NCBI GenBank assembly: GCA_030770545.1 | Contig: CM061098.1 | Span: 1,960,001-2,024,000 of the forward strand | Direction: 5' to 3' | Length of the DNA: 64,000 nt | Source of the DNA: Macropodus opercularis | Taxonomy: Eukaryota; Chordata; Actinopteri; Anabantiformes; Osphronemidae | Shown here: one piece after another, positions 1 to 12,932 of the stretch | How positions within the stretch are numbered: the first letter of the stretch is position 1 | Layout: the number at the start of each line of letters is the position of its first letter | Notes under the pieces: model-generated | What the model saw: only the letters and a program-made list of their open reading frames with translations | Database searches by the model: none | What the model was told of the DNA's origin: nothing | Made by a program: the position numbers and the translations under genes

Positions 1-646
1 CACCCAACACTCAACAGAAACTGGGTGTGACCTGTTTCCTGCAGAGGCTGGATTCCTCTTCCAGCTGAGATTAGCCTGAGGTTGACAGAAATATTTCCAG
101 TGTCACACATAGTAAACAGTGAGGTCATTGATTGACAGCAGTGAAGTCTTGTGTAAAGAATCCATTGTTTCTACTTCCTCTTTCTCCTCCTCTGTGCTGC
201 ACAGCATTGTTACCAAACCACATGTTTACACCGTAGTGTTGTCAAGGAGCAGGGCTGTGACAAACTGAGCTGCAATTCATTTAACGACTGGTAGCTGAAA
301 GAACGAACGTCAGCGGTTTCTGACAGATAAGGCCATAACAAAAGACAAACAGTCATTTCCAATCTTAGTACAAGCCTGTAGTGATTTGGTGCCATTTTTA
401 TGTTTGGATAAGCAAGTTGCCGGTAGTTTCGCGGGTTGAGTGGTGTGTAAAACAAACGGGCCACGGTCTGTAACGGTAGCCTGTTTTGATTCAGGTCATA
501 CAGGTGGTGGGAAAGGTTGCAGATGTCCTTCCTGTCCTGTCCTTGTTAGGGTCTTGATATGTATCTGTCCATTCATTCGCTCCTGCAGATTTTCGAATCT
601 GATGCATCATTTTTAAAAAATTAATATTTCCTCTTTTCTTCTACAG
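1..646 (+). other. intron sequence of the gene ending at 761
   Basis: No coding exon could be supported here. The stretch ends in a polypyrimidine-rich acceptor (tttcttctacag, ending at 646) that precedes the terminal exon at 647-761, so it is best read as the last intron of that gene, which starts outside the window. Confidence 0.5.
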
Positions 647-761
647 GGATGATGCTTCAGCTAAAGCCACTTTCTTCCAGCACCTGGTGGAAGATCGGTC
701 TGAGTCGGCTTCTTCATATTATGAATTCCTGCAGCACATTCAGCAGCAAATAACCAAGTAG
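647..761 (+). CDS. terminal coding exon of an unidentified gene (C-terminal 38 residues)
   Basis: A good 3' splice site (ttcttctacag) is followed by an open frame that starts with one nucleotide of a split codon and runs 37 codons to TAG at 759-761. The peptide starts DDASAKATFFQHLVEDRSE and ends EFLQHIQQQITK; it is hydrophilic and probably helical, which is typical of a C-terminal tail. A second frame is also open across part of the exon, but the chosen frame gives the more protein-like composition and ends in a stop followed by a 3' UTR with AATAAA at 1548. I do not recognise the protein. In human the neighbours beyond HOPX are SPINK2, REST, NOA1 and POLR2B, and the peptide does not resemble the ends of those proteins as I know them. 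The rest of the gene lies left of the window. Confidence 0.55.
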
Positions 762-1553
762 GCTACCACAGAGAGACTGTGACCAGTGTGAGAGAGGTTT
801 CAGCCTCGTAGAGCCAAAACTAGGGTTAGCCAGTGATGGACACTCATCGCTCCCACTGATCCGCTTCGGTGAGGTGGGCGACCTCCCCTTCCTCTGAGAC
901 AGTACATAACATTAAAACAAATCCACCCACGAAGCTCTTTGGTCAGCCGTGAATTGACCGTCGTATGGGAGGAGGGAACTACCGTAGAAAAGACTGAAGA
1001 ATCGCAGGATTGGATGAAAGAACAGTGATTTGATCCTCGGCGCCTCAACGCTGCCTCGTAATCACCGTCAAACCTCATCAGACTCCATCGATCATGAGAA
1101 AAGAGGGGACAGAAAGCCGAGACGCCACATGTTTTTAGTTGATTTAGTTTTGTTGAGCCTCACATGTAGCCAGTCTGTTTTTATTCTAATTTATTACCTT
1201 CCTCACTTCCTTGTTTTGAATGTTGAATACACTGGAGAACAGAAGCGAGCAATTCCAGCTGTCGTTCCTTTGTTGTGTTTTTCTTTGGCTTGTGCTTGAA
1301 TTGCAAAATGCTCATCTCGTTTTGTTTGCTGCTAATCCGAGGAAAGGTGACGTCCATTGAAATCCTTATGTCTCCTCCTCCTATTACGGCTCCGCTCTCC
1401 CATTTCTCGAAATCACAGGTCGAAAGAAAATGCCCCAAAGTCTCTCATCTTTTAATTTTTCCTCACATCCGCTAATTTGACTTGCTTTCCATTTTGTAAC
1501 TATTGACAGAATCTTTTATGTGCGATAATTTATGAACCAGCTTATTAAATAAA
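762..1553 (+). other. 3' UTR of the left-edge gene
   Basis: About 0.8 kb of non-coding sequence between the TAG at 759-761 and the first good polyadenylation hexamer (AATAAA, 1548-1553), which is followed by an A-rich run to about 1570. The assignment as 3' UTR is inference from the order stop, AT-rich stretch, hexamer. Confidence 0.45.
1548..1553 (+). terminator. polyadenylation signal AATAAA (left-edge gene)
   Basis: AATAAA within ttaaataaaaataaaa, 787 bp after the stop codon at 761. Overlapping hexamers make this a strong candidate 3' end for the left-edge gene. Confidence 0.5.
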
Positions 1554-1570
1554 AATAAAAACAAAAACAC

Positions 1571-4500
1571 AAATCTTGCTTCGTTTGACATTAACATGAA
1601 TTAATATGAATAATTATTTAAATTACTTATGGTTTATGGAAACGACTCCGCTTACGCAAAATTCCTGACAAACGTTCTTCTTTGAACCAGATGCTATTTT
1701 TTATGACCTTGACTCGACCACTTCTTACTGTTCGCAATGTTTTGTGTCAACTGCTGAGGGCTCATGAGTCTTTATTCTCTTTATTCTCATCAGTAGTACA
1801 ATGATAAACAAACATATTTTTGGTTGGTTGTTTTTCTTCAACAGCAGGAAGTGAAGAAACGTGTAGTGTAGTAGATTCCAGGCTTCCAGTTCTGCAGGGG
1901 AGCCGTGTGAGCGTGAAGTCTCCACTTCCTTGATCTGGCTCACTCATGGTCCCGCTGCTGTTCTCACAGAAAACTGCTCCCTGGACCTCAGATATGTTGG
2001 TTCTGTCCGTGCCAGCCAGGCAGAAGGCAAAACGCTGCCTGAAGAAACCTCCCATCCCCAGTTTTCATTTTTTGAGACGCCATTCAATATGAAATCTAAA
2101 ACTGGTTGGAAGGAAAAGAATCCACGTCCAAGAGTTGTTTTAAGCTCCTCAAAGGAAAATCTGAATTCCTTCTTGTACAACTTTTCTTTTTTCTTTTTTC
2201 AGCCAAACAAACAAGCGAGTGCTGTTCCACCAGCTATTTTTAAACTCCTGTTTTGACTGGTCCAACCCTTCACGCCCACTTCCAGCAGTCCCATTCCCTT
2301 CGTCGCCTACCCCCGCCTCTTCTTCAGCAAGCTTTCTGTTTATTTATGATTGTGGTTCATGTTTTCCCCGTCTATGTGCCATTAAATATTCTCTACAACA
2401 CTTGTGTCTGAGTCCAAGTGGACATTGGTGCTTTGATCAGCACATTTTTAAGTCTCAGTGAACCTTTGTGTCGAATTTGACGACATTTCCTCACAGCATT
2501 CCTGTTTCACAACCGTGGGAGTGATGGAGAAACAGCCCAAAGCACAAGGTCGTCAGCCACAGCTGTCACCAGCAGTCAGTCAGATTTAGCCTCATTAATG
2601 TACTTTAAAAAAAGTGAAGGTAAAGAAGAAACATGGAACAAATAACCTTGCTCTGTTCTGGCCTGAATTCTGGATTAGTACTGGAATATTTTGGCTAAAG
2701 CAGAGTTTTTAATACAGTAAAGAGTGAGTTCAGAGCTTTGATGAAGTAAGTCAGGACCTATAACTAAAAGCAATCTTGACATTTATTACTCCATTAATGT
2801 CGTATTATAAATCAGAAGAAGCACTTGGCAGCTGCCGTGTGATGCAACAAATCTGTAATTGTGGGTTTTTCATGTTACAGTGAAGTACGACATGTGGGTG
2901 GAGGCAGCCATTAGAGGATAAGCTTCCCTCCACATCTTCCTTTTCACAAGCGTTAACTGTCGCTTTAACGGCACTTTCTGCGTTCGTCCTGTAAGCAAAC
3001 AATGGGATATTGTTGCTCCGGATGTACTTCAGTCAAAATACAAGGAAAATACCTTTGTAGTCTCTGAGGAATCTGAGGCCACATAAGGAAATCAGGTTCC
3101 TTGTTTTGAAGCTTGAGGTTAAAATGTGGTTTCATCCAGTTCTGCTGCGTGTTTTGTCTTAATGGATCCGACTCGAACCTTTTTTCTGTTCCCTGGGTTT
3201 GGCCATCACTTCTGAAGGCACCAGCTGAGAGCCTGATTTTCAGCTCCCATCCGCCTGGTGACGGGCAAACGCTGCTGTTTGTTCAGCTTTCCTGCAACCC
3301 TTGTCCCAGCTAACTGCTCCCCGCCTCCTGATCCAGCGTCTAAGCTGTCAGGGGGAAGAAGAGCAGAGTCCAGCTGAGTTTATTTTGATGAGCGTTGCTC
3401 CTCGGATGAGTCTCAACTTGAACCACATGCAGAGCGGCTTCAGAGGGAACCGATGCCACGGCGCCATTGGTGGAGGCCTCAAGACACAGCGCAGACCTCA
3501 TTAGAGCGTTCCAACTTGTGGGATTTTGTTTTTTCCCCTCATCCATTGAAGCTTTTCATCCATCAGATCCCATGTTAATAGATTTACTGGAATTTAAGCT
3601 TATGTTCCAGTTGGAGTGTTTTTGAGGGTTTCAGTCGTGAGAAACAAGCGGCTGTGACCTCACATATCACAGATCATTTGGTGGAAAGGTCTTCAGATTC
3701 AACTGCATTAAGACTGTTTTTGGACTGAGGCGTGTCCTTTAAACTCCAGTTCAGGTGCTCTGCCCTCAGACCTTTTCCTCAGTCAGGGCTTGACACATAA
3801 ACCCATCATTTCATTAGAGATCTTGTCTTTTTCCTGCTTCCCCTAAACTGACTCAGAAGGTGTTTCCTGCTGTCGAGTCTTGGCCCCTTGTCTGTGTTTT
3901 AAGACGTGTTTAGTACTTCCTCCATCGAGGCCTCTCGGCGGGAGGAGGGACAAATGGAGAAGGTTTATGCAGGACTGGTCCCTGCTGTAACTGCAGTGAG
4001 GTTTCTACCCAAAACATTCACCATCAGCACTTGGAAGCCTGGAGGCGATGAGCTGCTACTGCTGCTGCTGCTGCTGTGGTGAAATGAGCCAGTTAAGCCA
4101 GTTTAAGGAGAGTTTTCTGACGAGGCCACTTTGTGCCGTCTTTGTCCAAATTGCCGTGGACGTTTGCGGCTTCCTCTGTTCAGGGCGGATGTCCACACGC
4201 TGGTTCTCTCTTTGACTTCATGTTGTTCTGATCAGGCTGCGGCACAGCAGCGGCGTTGGGCGGCGCCACATCTTCACGAGCCGTTTCACACACAGCAGTA
4301 AAGTAAATAAACACAACGGCAGGTTTACTACGCTAAGCTTTGCTGCTGTTGGTGCAGTGGCCTCTAAAGCAGCCTCAGCCTTCGTTCACTAGCGCTGCAT
4401 TACAGGGCCAGCGTGCAACGTGACTTTTAATGCGTCGCTTTCTCGCCATCACCTCCTGTAGCAACATGCTCAGACCAGAGCAGCCTGTTCTCAAAGGGAA

Positions 4501-7500
4501 CACAGCTCTTGGCTCTGCTTGTTCTGTCGCCTTTAGGGTTCCACCGTCGTTCTGTTGTGCTGGAGGCGAGAGTCTCACCCGCGACCCTCAGAGAGCGCCG
4601 GCTGAAGGCAGCAGCTCTGGTTCTGCCTCGTACAGCTCAGTGTGAATGAGATACTCATTCCCAGATGTTTGTTTGACAGCGGAGGCTTGTGTAAGAGCCG
4701 TGTGCCGACCGTGGACGTCAGAAAATAATGAAATCCCTCTCCAGGCGTCAGGCCGACTCACAGTTGCTCTGTAATGAAAACAAGCCTCTGTGAATTATGG
4801 AGGTTAAATTGTTGACTGGGCTGTGAAGACTAAGGGTCGGTTTCCCCAGTTTCCCGCAGCAGCCAGTGATTTATTAATAGTAACCTACAGCACATCTCTG
4901 ATTCTCTGTGGATTTGTTGTCTCGTGTGGAGGTGCGGCTCCTTTTCTGAGCAGAAACCTGCTCTGTGTGTTGGATTGTCTTCCTGTTTCCTTTTCTTCAG
5001 TGCGGTTAGGTTAAACAGGTTAAAACTGGTTAAACATCCTCATGGTTTTCATTTTATGACAAGGAAAGTATGAGCAACATATATCTAAAACCTTCTCATG
5101 ATCACCACTGCTACAAACATCACAAATCATTGGGAACCAGAAAAGTTCTCTGCAGTAGACTTTGCTTTCTGACAGGAAGGAGGCTGCACATCAGCTGCAA
5201 CGTGTCAGGAAGAACAACCAGAGCTAGATAATGAAAATAATGTCTAATTACTAATTTACAACCGCAGATAAGGGACTGAAGGGTCTGTTGTGTTTCTCAG
5301 GTCAGACATATATAAACAGGATTGTTTTCCACTGCGTCTGTCGTGCTTTAGATGAGCAGGTTAATCTCTTGACTGCACGTGAACGGTGACGCTCCAGTCA
5401 ACAGCGTCTCCTACCGTAGCATCAGGCCTGAAAACAGGTGGAAACAGTATGTGTCACGCCTTGATCATGAAAGTCACGCACACTGCGACGAGCTACCAGC
5501 TGCTGTGAGCAGCGTCTTAGTCAGCGCAGACACAAGCGCAGCAACAGGAGGCTGTGATCATCCTTAAAACTAAACGTCACTGTCCTCGTCAGGTGACACC
5601 AGCTGCATGACAGACACGGTCCCAGTCCAAGAGCTGGCTGCTTTATCTTGACATCAGCTTCTGGCTGAGCAGTAAACAGCTGGCTGAACATCTGTATACG
5701 AGGTGAGATATCGCAGCATCTCAGGCCTGTAATTATGTGTAAATCATCTCATCTCATGTGTGACGCAGCAGGCGGAGGGAGATAATCCTACGTCTCTGCG
5801 CGGGACCGCGGTGAGTCACACTTTGTCACAAGCACGACCGCCTCAGGGTCGCTTTTATTAACACCGATCACACCCTGAAATGACAAGAAGCAGAAACGGT
5901 CGCTTTAGCATGTGATTGGTTTATATGCATGGAAACAACAACAACAACACAAGACTGATGGATGCAAACATGAGCAAACCACAAATAAACGTCGCTGCAA
6001 ATACGGCAACAACACAAACGACAGAGCAAACTGCGCTTGTAGAGATTCTGCTCTGTCCTCGTGTGTGAGGACCAAGTTCTAAATACAGCACCGGGCCTGT
6101 CAGCCTTATCTAGACAGTTTGTGGGGGGTAGTCGCTGGGAACAACATCGCCAAGAGATAAAATGTGCTTCAGATTAAAGTAAAGTTAGTTTAGTTTGGTT
6201 TTGGCGTTGTGCCTTCTATGACGTTTTCCCTATTAAAGCCTCCTGAATGTTAAGGGAGGAGACGACATGACTCATTCATAACGGCATTGGATCAATAAGC
6301 CAGTTTCTAAGCTACCGGCCGCTGACAGCAGGGTATAAATAGATGCATTAGCTCACATATGACAGTACCTCACTATCTGCTGCACTGCCTGGAAACAAAA
6401 GGTCACGACCTCTAATATTTTTACCCTGACCAGCCTCACAGCCACTTATTGTTATCACAGTGTTCTTCAGGCTGCTTTTTAAAGCCGTTATCCCACCGTG
6501 AAGGCAGATACTCCTCGTCTTTCTGCAGTCTGGACGGAATGTGTGTTTATTCATCCGCCTAACGCTGCCTCCCCCTCAGTGAGCATAGGATGTTGGTTTC
6601 CTGGAAAAACGGATTCAACCGCAGAAAACTCACTGCTGTCAGGCTTAGTAACAAAGAGCGAGAGACATTATTCTTATCAAATAATGTCATATTAATGCTA
6701 TAACCTTTTACCATGCTGCTACTATTTCCAGTTTACAAGAGGGTTGGCTATGAATCCATCACGTTAAGTGAATTTGAATAATATTTTAAACTCTTAAACA
6801 GTCGCTTTCGCTTCATATCATCGGCTTGTTTTCATTTCAACACATCTTGTAAAACGTGGATCTTGCTCATTTTAACATCGTAGAACCGGGTTAACGTGTG
6901 GTGGCCCACGTGGCTCTAGGCCTCAGGGTGGACTTTGGATCTTTCAGATTGGATTTGCTTTTCTTATCGTTAATTATGAGGCGAACGCTCTGCAGCAGCC
7001 AATGGGCTGTTTCCAGCGTGTTCCACAGAACTGTGCTGTTTGTCTGTCGTAAACCGACAGCGAGTTATCAGGCCTCGATCTGTTTGACGTGTTTGGAACA
7101 ACATCAATGCTACGTTTCAGCTCTACAACGTTATGTATGTCAGTCAGGTTGCAGACCTACATCTGCGTTTTAGGATTTAATTGAATTGCAGATGCGATCA
7201 TTCAAGGATGATTCCCTTTTATTGAACTAGTGGGGCCTCCTACAGCTTCAGCGCTTATTGTACTGCTACTTCTGTACTGAACAGTTAAATCTACTCTGAT
7301 TCGATGCTAAAGAAACAAATTCTTTACCAGCAGATTACACACACAAACGTTACTTTAGGCTGCAGCTTAATGCGATGACGGCGGTGACAAAAGAGGCGGA
7401 AACACGTGCAAAGGATCAGCGATTACAAAGCATTAGAATAGAAAATGATGAAGACACAGAACAAAGTTAAAATAAACGGCTCCAAAGACGTTGGGCCTGG

Positions 7501-8559
7501 GCCGACCAACGGGCATCAAAGGAATCTAATAGCTGCATGTGTTTTGACTGGTTGTGGCTTATAGTCGGATTCATAGATGAGCTCTCTCTGGATTTGTGCA
7601 GGTGTGGTTTGATTTGGCATCAGAATCCAGGCAAGACAAAATCGCCCAGAGAGCTTAGCTGCTTAAGACAAGCTTTCAGTGACAACACCACATAATTATG
7701 GGTGTTATCAAAATCCAGAGATGGCACGAGAGTTTTGAGGATCTGTTTCTAGCCTGAATTCTGCTCTGCTCCGTCAGAACTGCGGCGACTGATCTATAGC
7801 TTTGAGCTGAAATGCGTACACTGCAGCATATTGAGTGTGTGTGTCAGGGAGCGAGGAGGAGGTTTCTGATAAAAGGAGCAACAGGTGACTCAAACTGTTC
7901 AAATCCGTCAACGTGTCATTTGACGAGCAGGTAAAACTTACTGTGTGAAGATTAAGCTGGAGCGTGGGAGTTGTTCTTCCATCCGTCGTACGTGTGCGAC
8001 TCTGGAATATAATTTAGAATGTTTGCTTTATTATTTGTGAACGTTCCTTGAAGTTAACTGTGCGTAGGACTCATGCAGGTCTATGTATCAGGCTGTGAAA
8101 GTGCTGCCTTAATAAGGAACTTGCAGGGATTTTCCAGTCTTCTGTTGCATATGTGCCTATGTTTCTAGTGACCTTTAACCTTCTTCAAGTCCTTTATCTT
8201 TTCAGCCAGTGTTGCTTTAAGTTATTACACATTACACATGTAGAGCCACATGGACATTGGCATCAATGCAGAGGAATCCGCAGCTGCAGGAGCAAGATGG
8301 GAGGAGAAAAGAGGAGTATGGCCGGAGATGGTCGTTCAGGAGCTGAGGTTTGGTTTGGTTCCCACAGGAACGTGAAACTAGTTCAAAGTTAGTTATAAGG
8401 GTGGAAGGTTAGGAAGACAATTAGTCCCCAGATCATCCTAACCCAGAAGTGTTTCTTCTAGATAATACTGAAGAGCCCACCAGCAGAGAAGGCGTCTGGA
8501 GTGGCTCCGGGGAACATCCCGCATCCAGCGGATCTTCAGGTCCCTCCCCTCCAGTTGTG
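1571..8559. other. intergenic, no gene seen (7 kb)
   Basis: No exon with convincing coding frame and splice sites was found on either strand. Open frames here are all under about 110 codons and look random. The only simple repeat noticed is a short (AAC)n run near 5936-5949. The right half is the upstream region of HOPX and may hold its enhancers, but nothing in the sequence alone proves this. Confidence 0.5.
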
Positions 8560-8809
8560 TCAGGGGGGAGGGTTCGGTGTCAGGGGTGGGACTGGCCTCA
8601 TGACGTGCGTCTGTTGACAGTAGTAAAAGCGTCCACACGCACAGACACACGCCACAGCTGTCAGTCCGCTCCCGCTGCGCCCCGCGTCCTTTGCGCACCA
8701 CGGTGACTTGTACCGCGCGTAGCAGGCTGTGCGCCGCCGCTCGCACCGCAGCTGAGGCTCAACTGTTTGTGTTCCGGCACAGACTGGAAACCAGGAGGCA
8801 GAGCGGACG
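8560..8809 (+). promoter_or_regulatory. hopx: GC-rich HOPX promoter / 5' UTR
   Basis: GC content and CpG density rise sharply from about 8640 to 8800 (for example ccgcgcgtagc and gcgccgccgctcgcacc) and continue into the HOPX start at 8810. No TATA box at a suitable place was noticed. This looks like a CpG-type promoter with the 5' UTR; the transcription start is not determined. Confidence 0.45.
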
Positions 8810-10996
8810 ATGTCCACAACGAAAGCGATGGAGTGTATGAAGCTGTCGGAGCATCAGATCAAGGTGCTGGAGAACTGCTTCAACAAAGACACCAAGCATC
8901 CGGAGGGAGCGACGCTCACGCTGGTCGCCGCGGAATGTGACCTGACAGAGGAGCAGACGCTGGTGAGTTTGCTGCTGCTTTTGAACTTCATGCAGAAATC
9001 TGTGCCTGGCATCTGGGGTTTCTGCTGCTGTTTGTGTTAGTGATGCAGCCGATGAAGAACCTTCTTTTTGCTTTGCTCGTTGTTGATCAGCAGAAGCTCA
9101 GATTCAGTGTTTGCTCTGAAACGTTTACCCTCCTCAGTCTCTGCCACCCCACTCACGCTCTCAGAGAGGAATGTGTTTGGCTACTGTAAAGTCTGCAGCC
9201 TTCACATCTGGAGCCAGATGTGAAGGCTCAGAGCTCCGATAACAACCGTGAAACTGTGCAGGCAGGTTGTTGCGAAAGCTGGATGTTCCTGTCGATGTTT
9301 TGATAGGTAAACGTGATTATCTGCTCAGTTATCATGAGCCATTTAACATGAGGTTCATTACGCAGGCAAATATCTCCATGACTGTGTTTGTGAGGCAGAG
9401 CCGGAACATGGTCCCTTTGATTCTCTCCCAGCAGAAACGTTTCGCCTCACAAACGAGTTCCTCCAGATTTTTCCAGCGTTGCTCAGACGTGCGTCAGGTT
9501 GTTTATCCCAGTTTCAGAAATAATGCACAATACGCTCACTCTGTCCACTGTCTGAGGTTCTACTACATCTGCTGCCCCTGCTCATTGGTTGCCATCATTC
9601 ATCTAAATGAATATTTCTGTAAATACGATATGTTTGAGTAAAAACAGTAAATCCGTTCAGTCTGGGTTTTGGGACACAGCAGTGTTTATTACTACTCATT
9701 TCTATTAGTCTTATTGTTTCCATTTTCATGTTTAGTTCATGATGCAGCACATTCAGGTTTGCTTTTACCTCGTGTGAGTTTGACCTGCTCGTGATTCCAG
9801 CCTGCGGGTCCTATTCCTGCAGGATAAGGAAGCATCTTGTTTTGCTTCCACTCAACACCAGCAGATCACGTTAGCGCCTCGCAGTCTTGTGACCTGAGAG
9901 GTGTGCAGCGCCCAGTGTGGGACAAATCCAGGACACTCCAACATCCGGGAGGGGTAGGCTCATCCTGTAGTCACGAGGATTTATGGCAACAAGCAAAGCT
10001 TCAGTTGACTACCAGGACGCGCCCTCTGCGCCGGCTCGTCAAGCAAACACACCGAGCAGAAGTCAGCTTCGTAAAACTGAAACTCCAGCCGCTCACACTG
10101 AACGGTGGGAGAAAGCAGAGCAGGCAGAGTAAAGCTGGAGCTCTGTTCATCCACAGACCTGCTTCTGTTCGTCTCCCACCCGCCTCCTGTCGAGTGTGTT
10201 GGCTCTGCTCACAAGGCTTCCATTGGAACAGCACACACCCGGTCACCAGTCCTGCCCCGTGCGACAATCTGAGCTTCTTTCCAGTTTGTTTTCACTGCCT
10301 CCAGTTGAAAGGCGTCGTTATGTAACAGTGTTGGGCTCAAGGGTCGGCTCACTTCAAAACCTGCAGGAGCAAACAGACATGTTTGACTTTTAACGACTAA
10401 GCTGTACAGACTGGATTCTCTTCAGTTGAAAAACATTTCACGTGGTGCAAAGTCAGGCGGCACCAAATGGGAAATCGTTCCAGGTCGCCTCGCTTTCAGG
10501 ATCCCTCCCTTTCCCGTCAGTGTGATCCAGATGATGTCAGGCTGCTGCGAATCCCTTGACAGCATCGCTGTGGGCTGACTTTTGTGCGTCGCTGCTCACG
10601 CTTATGCTTCTCTTGTTATCCCATCACAGGGGATGTTTAACTTCAGTACTGAAGATTTGAAGAAAGCTGTAAACCTTCTGCTGGGGCTCAGTGGAAGCTC
10701 TGCTGTTACTGTCCACATATAAACACAGACGACATGAGTGTGAGAATGCATTTGCAGCGTCGTGTCTTTATGAAATCATTCTGGAGAACGGCTCCACTGT
10801 GTCGTGGTTGTGGGAATGTTCGTGTCATGATGGCATTTTCCCAGCTGTGTCCTTTGTTTGTACACAAAACGTCCTGTACCTGGTCTGACTCCTCCTTTGG
10901 GTGTGTTTGTTCTTCCAGAAATGGTTCCACCTACGTAACGCACAGTGGAGGCAGTCGGAGGGTCTTCCAGCTAAACTGGGGTCGGTGTTGGACTGA
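8810..10996 (+). CDS. hopx: HOPX, homeodomain-only protein (2 coding exons, 76 aa)
   Basis: HOPX is a small atypical homeodomain protein that does not bind DNA; in vertebrates it modulates SRF-dependent transcription in heart and marks several stem-cell populations. Exons: 8810-8962 (51 codons, donor CTG|gtgagttt) and 10919-10996 (25 codons and TGA, acceptor tgttcttccag), both phase 0. The whole protein is one homeodomain: helix 1 about residues 12-26 (HQIKVLENCFNK), helix 2 about 34-48 (ATLTLVAAEC, TEEQT), helix 3 from the KWF at 52-54 (KWFHLRNAQWRQSEGLP). The recognition helix lacks the usual WFQNRR arrangement, as in mammalian HOPX, and the intron falls just before KWF as in other HOPX genes. 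Length 76 versus 73 in human; the extra residues are at the N-terminus, where a second Met (residue 10) is a possible alternative start. Identification is from memory of the human protein and from the ARL9/SRP72 neighbourhood. Confidence 0.96.
8963..10918 (+). other. hopx: HOPX intron
   Basis: A 1,956-bp intron with gtgagttt donor and tgttcttccag acceptor that splits the homeodomain. Open frames inside it (up to 162 codons near 9837-10325) have no splice context or recognisable domains and are taken as chance. Confidence 0.8.
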
Positions 10997-11139
10997 GACT
11001 GGCCTGAACCTCTTTGCTCAACTGGACAAGCTGACCCCACTCAACTGTTCCTCGTGCTTCCCTCCCCATCTGCCTTTTTTATCTATGAAGCTTTCTTAAC
11101 TTACAGAATGTGAAGGTTTTTGTGTTATATGTGTACAGA

Positions 11140-11145
11140 AATAAA
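11140..11145 (+). terminator. hopx: polyadenylation signal AATAAA (HOPX)
   Basis: AATAAA in cagaaataaacatg, 144 bp after the HOPX stop. It is followed by GT-rich sequence (atgttgttcgcatgc), as expected downstream of a cleavage site. Confidence 0.7.
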
Positions 11146-11663
11146 CATGTTGTTCGCATGCATAGCGTGCTTTGGGTTTTGACTTATACAATGAGGGGAT
11201 GACGTCGGCAGCGGGCGGAGCGCGTTCTTCTGTTGTTGGCTTTGTTGACGTGCATGTCGCTCAGCAGGGAGTGGAGCCGAGGCCTGGCTGCTCAGGCTGT
11301 GAGGGTAGATGCTGCTGGAACGGTTCCAGTAACAGAGAAAGGCTTAGAGGACGGGACATGTGAGCAGCGTCGTGGGCGAAACAAACGGCAGGTGATGTCA
11401 CTTCATTGTCCCTGTTTTTCCTTTTGTGACGAAAGACGTGATCTGCACCAACAAAAGCACCATTTTATCCCATTTTACCATTGTTTAGCTAAAAACCACA
11501 CCCCTGCAGCTGTTCATGGAAATTAAAAACTATTTTCACAGGAAACAAATAAACTTTGGGCTTAAAGAAACACAGTGCAGGCGTCAGATGGTGTTTTAAC
11601 GTGGTGTTTGTGGGGCCTTACTGGCAAGATTACTCAGTTAGTACCCAACAGTTCATGAACAGT
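11146..11663. other. intergenic, nothing seen
   Basis: About 0.5 kb between the HOPX 3' end and the minisatellite. No exon, RNA gene or repeat was recognised. Confidence 0.5.
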
Positions 11664-12273
11664 CAGTAGGATGTAGTAGTAAAGTGAGTAGTAGTATATA
11701 GTGTAGTGAGTAGTTTCATAGTATAGTGTGTAGTGTCATAGTGTAGTGAGTCATAGTATAGTGTGTAGTTTTATGGTATAGTGTGTAGTTTCATAGTATA
11801 GTGAGTAGTTTCATAGTATAGTGTGTAGTGTCATAGTGTAGTGAGTCATAGTATAGTGTGTAGTGTCATAGTGTAGTGAGTAGTTTCATAGTATAGTGTG
11901 TAGTGTCATAGTGTAGTGAGTAGTTTCATAGTATAGTGTGTAGTTTTATGGTATAGTGTGTAGTTTCATAGTATAGTGAGTAGTTTCATAGTATAGTGTG
12001 TAGTGTCATAGTGTAGTGAGTAGTTTCATAGTATAGTGTGTAGTTTTATGGTATAGTGTGTAGTTTCATAGTGTAGTGAGTAGTTTCATAGTATAGTGTG
12101 TAGTTTTATGGTATAGTGTGTAGTTTCATAGTATAGTGTGTAGTGTCATAGTGTAGTGAGTGTGTAGTTTCATAGTATAGTGTGTAGTGTCATAGTGTAG
12201 TGAGTCATAGTATAGTGTGTAGTGTCATAGTGTAGTGAGTCATAGTATAGTGTGTAGTGTCATAGTGTAGTGT
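11664..12273. repeat. 20-bp-unit minisatellite with higher-order structure
   Basis: A nearly continuous tandem array of about 29 units with consensus close to TAGTKTCATAGTRTAGTGWG. From 11711 on the array parses cleanly into a few variants: A tagtttcatagtatagtgtg, B tagttttatggtatagtgtg, C tagtttcatagtatagtgag, D tagtgtcatagtgtagtgag, and a 15-bp unit E (tcatagtatagtgtg) that lacks the first five bases. The variants recur in ordered blocks such as B-C-A-D and D-E, so multi-unit segments, not only single units, have duplicated. The first 50 bp are more degenerate. It lies between the 3' ends of HOPX and THEGL and does not overlap a gene I can support. Confidence 0.95.
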
Positions 12274-12932
12274 GTTTTTGTATTGTGTGTCGTATTGTAA
12301 TTTGTCCCTCTGTTGTTTCCTTACTCTGATCATTAGATCTTCTTACTGCAGCACATTAAAACCAAACATGGGTCATCAGTCAATATATTACACCTCACAC
12401 ACACAGTTTTTGTGTCCAGCACAACAAGGCAACAGCCAGAAGTTCTTGCTCAGCATCAAACAGCGCGACGAACCCGAGCGGCTGAGGCTGTGGGCAGAAT
12501 GTGAATGGAGCCGGTCTTTGTGTGTTGCTGGGGAAGTTGTTCAGAGCTGCAGGGAATCTGTCGATCCACTTTCTGCAATTTGACGTTTGCTTCGCTTGAT
12601 GACATCTGTTGGACAAAATCACAGTTGTTCTTGTGGGAACCATCAGTTAACTACATTCATGTTCACATGTGCTGGTAATGACCCAAAGTACTAAAAAAGC
12701 AAAGCTGGTTTTGTTATTGCACCACATCGTCCGTTAACCTCTGGGGCTGATGGGTAAGTTAAGACAGTTCATCCATCGGCAGCTTTTTAATCACCCACAT
12801 TTGCGTCTGTTTCATTTGTTTCGGATCCATTACACTAAAGAATGAAACCACGTGGAGGTTATTGATTTTCCACTGTGCAGTAGAAACAGTGGTTAATCAA
12901 ACTAACACTGGGTTGAATGAAGTCCACTGGTT
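12274..12932. other. intergenic, nothing seen
   Basis: About 0.65 kb between the minisatellite and the THEGL polyadenylation signal. Two overlapping antiparallel open frames of 80-100 codons occur near 12272-12643; neither resembles a known protein. Confidence 0.45.
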
